Origin: Acidobacteriota bacterium
Lineage (GTDB): Bacteria; Acidobacteriota; Terriglobia; Terriglobales; Acidobacteriaceae
DNA length: 9,021 nt
Assembly: GCA_019247235.1 (NCBI GenBank)
Contig: JAFAPG010000086.1
Coordinates: 1-9,021 of the forward strand
Reading direction: 5' to 3'
The notes below the pieces were generated by a model. The model was given only the letters and a program-made list of their open reading frames with translations. It made no database searches and was not told where the DNA came from. Of this stretch, positions 7,133 through 9,021 are shown one piece after another (the first letter of the stretch is position 1; each line of letters begins with the position of its first letter). The position numbers and the translations under genes were made by a program.

Positions 7133-7146
7133 GTTCCAGCTGGAAC
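7133..7146. promoter_or_regulatory. 14-base perfect palindrome, possible operator
   Basis: GTTCCAGCTGGAAC is self-complementary across all 14 bases with no spacer. It sits roughly 125 bases upstream of the -10-like hexamer at 7005-7010 and 275 bases upstream of the CHAD start. A zero-loop palindrome suits a dimeric regulator. No second copy was noticed in the window. Confidence 0.3.
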
Positions 7147-7284
7147 CTCGGCAGCATGGGCGATGAGCAACTGAGAACGTTAGCTCCCTTCGCAAGCTGA
7201 TTTCAAGTCCGGTGGAGCTCTCGACCTGGCCCACGCGTCAGCTCTGGCGCGAGCAGACATGCGCGCTTTGGCCAAATCCCGACT

Positions 7285-7313
7285 TTGTTCGACAAGATCT
7301 GGCTGAATATACA
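7285..7313 (+). promoter_or_regulatory. Weak sigma70-like promoter candidate for the CHAD-pyrophosphatase operon
   Basis: TTGTTC (7285-7290) and TATACA (7308-7313) are separated by exactly 17 bases. They match the consensus at three and four of six positions. A transcript from here would carry a leader of about 100 bases before ATG 7422. Confidence 0.25.
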
Positions 7314-7421
7314 GAAGCGGCAAATTACCTGAGCCACTCTTCTCCTTGCTAAGGGGGCAGGAAAACTCTTGAGTAGCGAACGGAAAATAGCCAATTGTCA
7401 TCAAAATCAAGAGAATCGCCA

Positions 7422-8303
7422 ATGGCTTTGAATCCAAAGCGGGTCGCGAAGCCCTTTCGCAAGCTCCGAAAACTGCTCAAGAGCATGCCTAAGCAGCCCG
7501 TTCCCGACCAAGTGCACGACCTACGCACCAACACTCGCGCTTTGGAAGCAATGGCAGCTGCTTTGTCGCTTCACTCCCAATCCCAGGTACGAAAATTGCT
7601 AAAAGACTTGACGCGTATACGCAAGCGTGCCGGCAAAGTACGGGATCTCGACGTCCTCAGCAGCTATGCCGTTACGGTGCATGCAAACGGGGAACAGGAT
7701 TGTAGCGTCCGTTTACTCGAACAACTCGGTGCCAAGCGGCGGAAAAAGGCTAGGAAGCTACATGCGATTGTGGCCAAGCACGGTGCGGCCACCCGTCATG
7801 AGCTGAAGCAGACTTCCACTCTCTTTGAAGACGAGCTGTGCCAAACTGAGGATTCCACGCGCGATCCTCAAGATGCCCAGGGTCGCGTAATAGCGTCAGC
7901 CCTGAAACTTCAAAAGGAGTTGACCGAGCCAGCCCGTCTAAACCGCCGAAACTTACATCCCTACCGGCTGAAAGTGAAACAACTCCGCAATGTTCTACGC
8001 ATGGCGCAGGACGAAAACCCTAATCAGGATTTTGTGGTTGTGCTCGGCGAAGTAAAGGACGCTATTGGTGAATGGCATGACTGGGAAGCACTACTTTTGA
8101 TCGCCCGGGAGGTGCTAGAGCACGGGGCACGATGCAAACTGTTGCGGCAGCTCAAGCGCACCTGCGAGGAAAAGTATCAGGATGCGCTGCGCAAGAGCGA
8201 AGGCATGCGAAGACGTTATTTTCGAGTCGCGGGCGGCACGAATACACATCGTCTCAAGCCCAGCGAACCGGTGTGGACAGCAACCACGGCAATCGCCGCA
8301 TAG
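7422..8303 (+). CDS. CHAD domain-containing protein
   Basis: A 293-residue, strongly basic, mostly helical protein. CHAD (conserved histidine alpha-helical domain) proteins bind inorganic polyphosphate through conserved His, Arg and Lys residues, and some localise to polyphosphate granules. Visible here are the N-terminal signature VHDLRTNTRALE at residues 31-42, KVRDLDVL at 72-79, the second-half signature LHPYRLKVKQLRN at 178-190 and the KDAIGEWHDW helix at 212-221, which together represent the two CHAD four-helix repeats. No CYTH/triphosphatase domain is fused to it and no signal peptide is seen, so it should be cytoplasmic. I prefer ATG 7422, with AAGAG eight bases upstream, over TTG 7395, which would add nine residues. 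The stop is 15 bases before the pyrophosphatase start, so the two form an operon. The polyphosphate role is known for the family and only inferred for this protein. Confidence 0.88.
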   Translation: MALNPKRVAKPFRKLRKLLKSMPKQPVPDQVHDLRTNTRALEAMAAALSLHSQSQVRKLLKDLTRIRKRAGKVRDLDVLSSYAVTVHANGEQDCSVRLLEQLGAKRRKKARKLHAIVAKHGAATRHELKQTSTLFEDELCQTEDSTRDPQDAQGRVIASALKLQKELTEPARLNRRNLHPYRLKVKQLRNVLRMAQDENPNQDFVVVLGEVKDAIGEWHDWEALLLIAREVLEHGARCKLLRQLKRTCEEKYQDALRKSEGMRRRYFRVAGGTNTHRLKPSEPVWTATTAIAA

Positions 8304-8318
8304 CTTGAGGATTTTCCC

Positions 8319-8855
8319 ATGAGTCCGACGTCCCATCGCAACCGGCAACGCACATCAAAACCAATTCAGTTGGCCGTCATTATCGAAACACCGCGAGCGA
8401 GTCGAAACAAATACAAATACGATCCTGCCGCCCAGAGGTTTAAGCTGTCCAAGGTAATGCCCGAAGGCATGGTTTTCCCCTACGATTTTGGGTATTTACC
8501 ATCCACCAAAGGCGATGACGGAGACCCACTCGATGTTCTGGTGCTCAGCGATGAGCCGCTTTTTCCTGGCTGTTCAGTGGATTGCGTACTCATAGGGGTA
8601 ATCGAAGCAGAGCAGGAGGAAGATGGAGAAAAGAAACGCAACGATCGCCTGCTCGCCGTAGCAACCCAGTCGCTGCTTTATTCTGAGGTTACGACCATCG
8701 ATCAACTGAATCCTATCGTGCTCAAGCAAATAAAAGATTTCTTTACCAACTATCAACGGGTTCGGGGAGTGGAATTCGCCATCTTGGGGCATTCCGGACC
8801 TGAGCGTGCCCTTCAAAACATTCAACGTGCAGCCCAGCACAAACCTGCTGCTTGA
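8319..8855 (+). CDS. ppa: Family I inorganic pyrophosphatase homologue with divergent active site
   Basis: A 178-residue cytoplasmic protein of the soluble family I pyrophosphatase fold, which normally hydrolyses PPi to two phosphates with Mg2+. The signature DGDPLDVLV (residues 67-75) keeps the three metal Asp residues 67, 69 and 72, equivalent to E. coli 65, 67 and 70. Glu23, Lys31 and Tyr145 (E. coli 20, 29, 141) also remain. By alignment from memory, other catalytic positions differ: Lys33 for Glu31, Lys45 for Arg43, Phe57 for Tyr55, Gln99 for Asp97, Asn108 for Asp102, Arg110 for Lys104 and Gln146 for Lys142. It appears to belong to a distinct subgroup. Translation is well supported by TGAGG ending eight bases before ATG 8319. 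It follows the CHAD gene by 15 bases. It could hydrolyse PPi less efficiently or act on another phosphoanhydride, so the annotation by fold is firmer than the activity. Confidence 0.9.
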   Translation: MSPTSHRNRQRTSKPIQLAVIIETPRASRNKYKYDPAAQRFKLSKVMPEGMVFPYDFGYLPSTKGDDGDPLDVLVLSDEPLFPGCSVDCVLIGVIEAEQEEDGEKKRNDRLLAVATQSLLYSEVTTIDQLNPIVLKQIKDFFTNYQRVRGVEFAILGHSGPERALQNIQRAAQHKPAA

Positions 8856-9021
8856 CAGCGGTAGCTTTGCTTTCACTAACAAAGCAGCCGGCGAAGAGCG
8901 AAGAATCATTGCTCGCCATGACCAGTCCCCTCGGTTGTCGCACGAGGGCGAGCCCACGGCGGCAACTTTCGAAACCGGCAGGCAAAATCTCCAGTAACTT
9001 AGGTTAACAATTCGTGCGTAA

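Larger units (their letters stand above)
6993..7421. other. Divergent intergenic region between the 2H phosphoesterase and CHAD genes
   Basis: About 430 bases without a convincing gene. It holds a TATAAT element near 7010 for the minus-strand gene, a short hairpin GAGCA-AAGC-TGCTC without a T-tract, a perfect palindrome at 7133-7146, and a weak promoter candidate for the plus-strand operon near 7285-7313. A minus-strand frame at 7180-7437 exists. It begins with TTG inside the CHAD gene and has no ribosome site or recognisable domain, so I do not call it a gene. Confidence 0.6.

Noticed and set aside
7180..7437. Minus-strand frame of 85 codons with a hydrophobic, signal-like N-terminus
   Set aside because: It starts with TTG inside the CHAD coding region, has no ribosome site, and ends in an Arg/Ala-rich tail without any recognised domain. 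The hydrophobic start is partly an antisense effect of the CHAD gene's first codons.
8864..8886. Hairpin GCTTTG/CAAAGC (or TGCTTT/AAAGCA) after the pyrophosphatase gene as a terminator
   Set aside because: The stem is only six pairs, moderately AT-rich, and no T-tract follows on the plus strand.

Overview
The window looks like chromosomal DNA from a free-living, moderately GC-rich bacterium that consumes plant polysaccharide sugars. The protein flavours (actinobacterial-type short xylose isomerase, enolase-superfamily mannonate dehydratase, KduD-like SDR, CHAD protein beside a divergent family I pyrophosphatase) suggest a soil Acidobacteriota-like lineage. That placement is an inference from remembered family resemblance and is not proved here. 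No rRNA, tRNA, insertion sequence, phage gene or CRISPR array was seen.

Left part (1-6348): a hemicellulose-sugar catabolic cluster. On the minus strand, in transcription order, lie xylA (xylose isomerase), an SDR oxidoreductase and an ExuT-like MFS sugar-acid transporter whose last few codons run off the window. Divergent from xylA, on the plus strand, is uxaC (glucuronate isomerase). It converges, with a 14-base gap, on manD (D-mannonate dehydratase, minus strand). Read as a pathway: hexuronate import (MFS), D-glucuronate to D-fructuronate (UxaC), D-fructuronate to D-mannonate (most likely the SDR, since no classical UxuB is present), and D-mannonate to 2-keto-3-deoxygluconate (ManD). XylA handles xylose. 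Xylose plus glucuronate are the sugars released from glucuronoxylan. Xylulokinase, KDG kinase, KDPG aldolase and a dedicated regulator are not in the window.

Middle (6349-7421): a minus-strand 2H phosphoesterase (2'-5' RNA ligase-like) gene lies upstream of manD. It is followed by a divergent intergenic region of about 430 bases holding a perfect 14-base palindrome and weak promoter-like elements.

Right part (7422-8855): a two-gene plus-strand operon encodes a CHAD-domain protein (a polyphosphate-binding fold) and a family I inorganic pyrophosphatase homologue. Several catalytic positions of the pyrophosphatase differ from the canonical enzyme. This pair is the least ordinary part of the window and may be a phosphate or polyphosphate module. 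The final 166 bases hold no supported gene.
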